Below are positions 62,373 to 64,000 of a stretch of 64,000 bases of DNA, piece after piece. The DNA comes from M3 sp045133615 (GTDB taxonomy: Bacteria; Bacteroidota; Bacteroidia; Bacteroidales; Muribaculaceae). The stretch spans positions 1 through 64,000 of the forward strand of contig JBGUUQ010000056.1 of NCBI GenBank assembly GCA_045133615.1. Direction: 5' to 3'. The stretch's first letter is position 1. Each line of letters begins with the position of its first letter. A program made the translations under genes and the position numbers. The notes below the pieces were generated by a model. That model was not told where the DNA came from. It made no database searches and saw only the letters and a program-made list of their open reading frames with translations.

Positions 62373-63770
62373 ATGAATAGATTGGAATTCCTTAAAATAT
62401 TAGGCTTCTCGGTGGCAGGGGCGGTAGCAATGCCGGAACTGTTTGCCGAAACCGCCACCAAAGGCATGAAGAGCATCAATTCGCAGCTCAAAGGGCTGAA
62501 AGCCGATGTGTCGAAGCCTGTCACCGTGGTGATTCTCGGTGCGGGTCAGCGTGGCTCGGTATATGCAAGCTATGCGGAGCAATACCCTGAATGTATGCAG
62601 GTGGTTGGTGTGGCCGACATCAATCCGGTGCGCCTCGAAAAGATGGCGGAGAAACACAATGTGCCAAAAAATCGTCGCTACACCAAATGGGAAGATGCGT
62701 TGAAAGCCGGCAAATTTGCCGATGCTGTGGTAATTGCGCTTCCCGACGATGTGCACTATCATCCATGTATGCAAGCTCTCGAACTTGGCTACGACATCCT
62801 TCTCGAAAAGCCTGTGGCTCCCACCGAAGCCGAGTGTATCGCCATCCGCGACAAGGCCAATGAGAAGAAAGCCATCGTGGCTGTGTGTCACGTGCTCCGC
62901 TACGCTCCCTATTTCGTGGCGATGAAAGAGGTGATAGATTCAGGGCAAATAGGTCGCTTGATTTCAATCCAGCATCTTGAACCGATACGCTACGAGCATA
63001 TGGCCCACTCATACGTGCGTGGCAATTGGCATAATTCCAAAAAGTCGACTCCGATTATCCTTGCCAAGTCGTGCCACGACTTGGACATCATCCGCTGGAT
63101 GGTCAACTCTCCCTGTAAGTCGATTTCCGCTTACGGCAATTTGAGCTATTTCACAGCCGAAAACAAGTTGCCCGGCAGTCCGTTGCGTTGTACCGACGGG
63201 TGTCCTCACGAAGACACTTGTCCCTACTCGGCAATCGACATTTATGTACGTAAAAACAAGCACACTTATGTGTTCGACAATCTGCCCAAAGAGAAAGGTG
63301 CGGCACGCGATGCGGCGATTATGGAATATCTCCGTACCACCGACTACGGTCGCTGTGTTTTCTCGATGGACAATGACCAATGCGACAACTATGTGTCGTG
63401 TATGGAATTTGCCAATGGTGTGACTGCTGCGTTCGCCATGGAAGCATTCATGCACGAAGGAGGTCGTCGCACTCAAATCATGGGAACCCACGGCGAGATC
63501 GTGGGCAACATGAAGCATTTCATCGTCACCGACTTCCGCTCCGGAGAGAAGATTGAATGGGATGCAAAGGATGTCAAGGAGGTAGCCGAATATGCCGGTC
63601 ACGGACACGGCGGAGGCGACCTTTGCTTGACTCGCGACTTCGTGAATGCCGTAGGCAATCGCGACCAATCGTATCTCACAAGTTCGATAGATGTATCGAT
63701 TGAGAGCCATACGATGTGTTTCGATGCCGAAAAGAGCCGTCTCGGAGGAATAAAAGTGCAGGTTAATTAG
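62373..63770 (+). CDS. Exported Gfo/Idh/MocA-family oxidoreductase
   Basis: The 465-residue protein has an N-terminal hydrophobic segment (FLKILGFSVAGAVAMPELFA) without a twin arginine, suggesting Sec-type export or membrane anchoring. A Rossmann domain follows (VVILGAGQRGSVYASYAEQ) with the family LEKPVAPTEAE motif and a C-terminal dehydrogenase domain. An insert with spaced cysteines (CTDGCPHEDTCPY) is seen in a subgroup. Relatives oxidise sugars or inositols, or act as NAD-dependent glycosidases (GH109). Placed 36 bp after the EEP genes, it probably processes the product of the same pathway. Confidence 0.85.
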   Translation: MNRLEFLKILGFSVAGAVAMPELFAETATKGMKSINSQLKGLKADVSKPVTVVILGAGQRGSVYASYAEQYPECMQVVGVADINPVRLEKMAEKHNVPKNRRYTKWEDALKAGKFADAVVIALPDDVHYHPCMQALELGYDILLEKPVAPTEAECIAIRDKANEKKAIVAVCHVLRYAPYFVAMKEVIDSGQIGRLISIQHLEPIRYEHMAHSYVRGNWHNSKKSTPIILAKSCHDLDIIRWMVNSPCKSISAYGNLSYFTAENKLPGSPLRCTDGCPHEDTCPYSAIDIYVRKNKHTYVFDNLPKEKGAARDAAIMEYLRTTDYGRCVFSMDNDQCDNYVSCMEFANGVTAAFAMEAFMHEGGRRTQIMGTHGEIVGNMKHFIVTDFRSGEKIEWDAKDVKEVAEYAGHGHGGGDLCLTRDFVNAVGNRDQSYLTSSIDVSIESHTMCFDAEKSRLGGIKVQVN

Positions 63771-63971
63771 GTTAACTCTACATAGGTAATACTTATTCAG
63801 GCAACCTTTATCGGAAAAACACACATTTATTTTATTTGTTCAGTACCAGGGTTTAAAAGTTTAGGTTAAGGTAGCGATATTAACTCCCCGCAAGGGGCGG
63901 AAGTCGTGGATTTTTAAGTGAAAAAGATTGTTTTTAGGTTTTTATTTTTTTGAAACAGAAAATTATTGATC

Positions 63972-64000
63972 ATGCAAAAATATAACAGAATAATATCCGT
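63972..64000 (+). CDS. Possible start of a further gene, cut by the window end
   Basis: An ATG at 63972 opens MQKYNRIIS, which runs off the window and has the basic start of a signal peptide. The 200 bp before it are AT-rich and hold only a small CCCC-GCAA-GGGG hairpin. Too short to identify. Confidence 0.3.

Overview
The window looks like a chromosome segment of a gut-type Bacteroidales, most probably of the Muribaculaceae or a close relative. The family placement is inference. It rests on Bacteroidetes-type promoters (TTTG, 19-21 bp, TAnnTTTG) seen upstream of many genes, a SusC/SusD pair driven by an ECF sigma factor and FecR, BspA-like leucine-rich-repeat surface proteins, LytTR/LytS regulation, DUF4293, and C-terminal tails resembling type IX sorting domains. 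No phage, IS element or CRISPR array was seen.

Region 1 (1-10.5 kb): the 3' part of a BspA-like LRR gene; a two-gene toxin-antitoxin-like pair (HTH regulator and AbiEii-type nucleotidyltransferase) transcribed leftward behind a perfect 30-bp palindrome; surE; and a six-gene leftward operon for a TolC-MacA-MacB type exporter with its own LytS-like kinase and LytTR regulator. An 857-bp intergenic stretch follows, holding a structured element with a terminator and, just upstream of the next gene, a 20-bp inverted repeat flanking 267 bp that looks like an invertible promoter.

Region 2 (10.5-16.3 kb): a 1723-residue secreted LRR protein built from six modules with long near-identical DNA linkers, a small unlisted ORF of 55 residues, and tRNA-Arg(TCT).

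Region 3 (16.4-29.1 kb): housekeeping genes: dapA, a thioredoxin, an AspT/YidE-type transporter, a HAD phosphatase, a LysE-type exporter, a CBM9-like protein, an A1S_2505-like protein, the operon DUF4293-ruvX-def-ettA, a glycosyltransferase and a BamA/TamA-like outer membrane protein.

Region 4 (29.2-43.3 kb): a leftward capsule/exopolysaccharide locus: wza, wzc, a Wzx flippase, an F420-hydrogenase-beta-like ferredoxin protein, a Wzy-like polymerase, a pyruvyl transferase, GT4 and GT2 glycosyltransferases, then a second unit with its own promoter (GT4, radical SAM/SPASM, GT4). The middle of the locus (about 32.7-40.1 kb) is visibly more AT-rich than its surroundings.

Region 5 (43.6-64 kb): an ECF sigma/FecR/SusC/SusD unit followed by four secreted proteins made from two building blocks, an endonuclease/exonuclease/phosphatase (EEP) domain and right-handed beta-helix modules with C-terminal sorting-like tails, and then an exported Gfo/Idh/MocA oxidoreductase. 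No glycoside hydrolase or polysaccharide lyase is recognised there. I think this is the best candidate for an undescribed system: a SusCD-type uptake locus whose extracellular enzymes are phosphodiesterase/phosphomonoesterase-like EEP proteins on beta-helix scaffolds.
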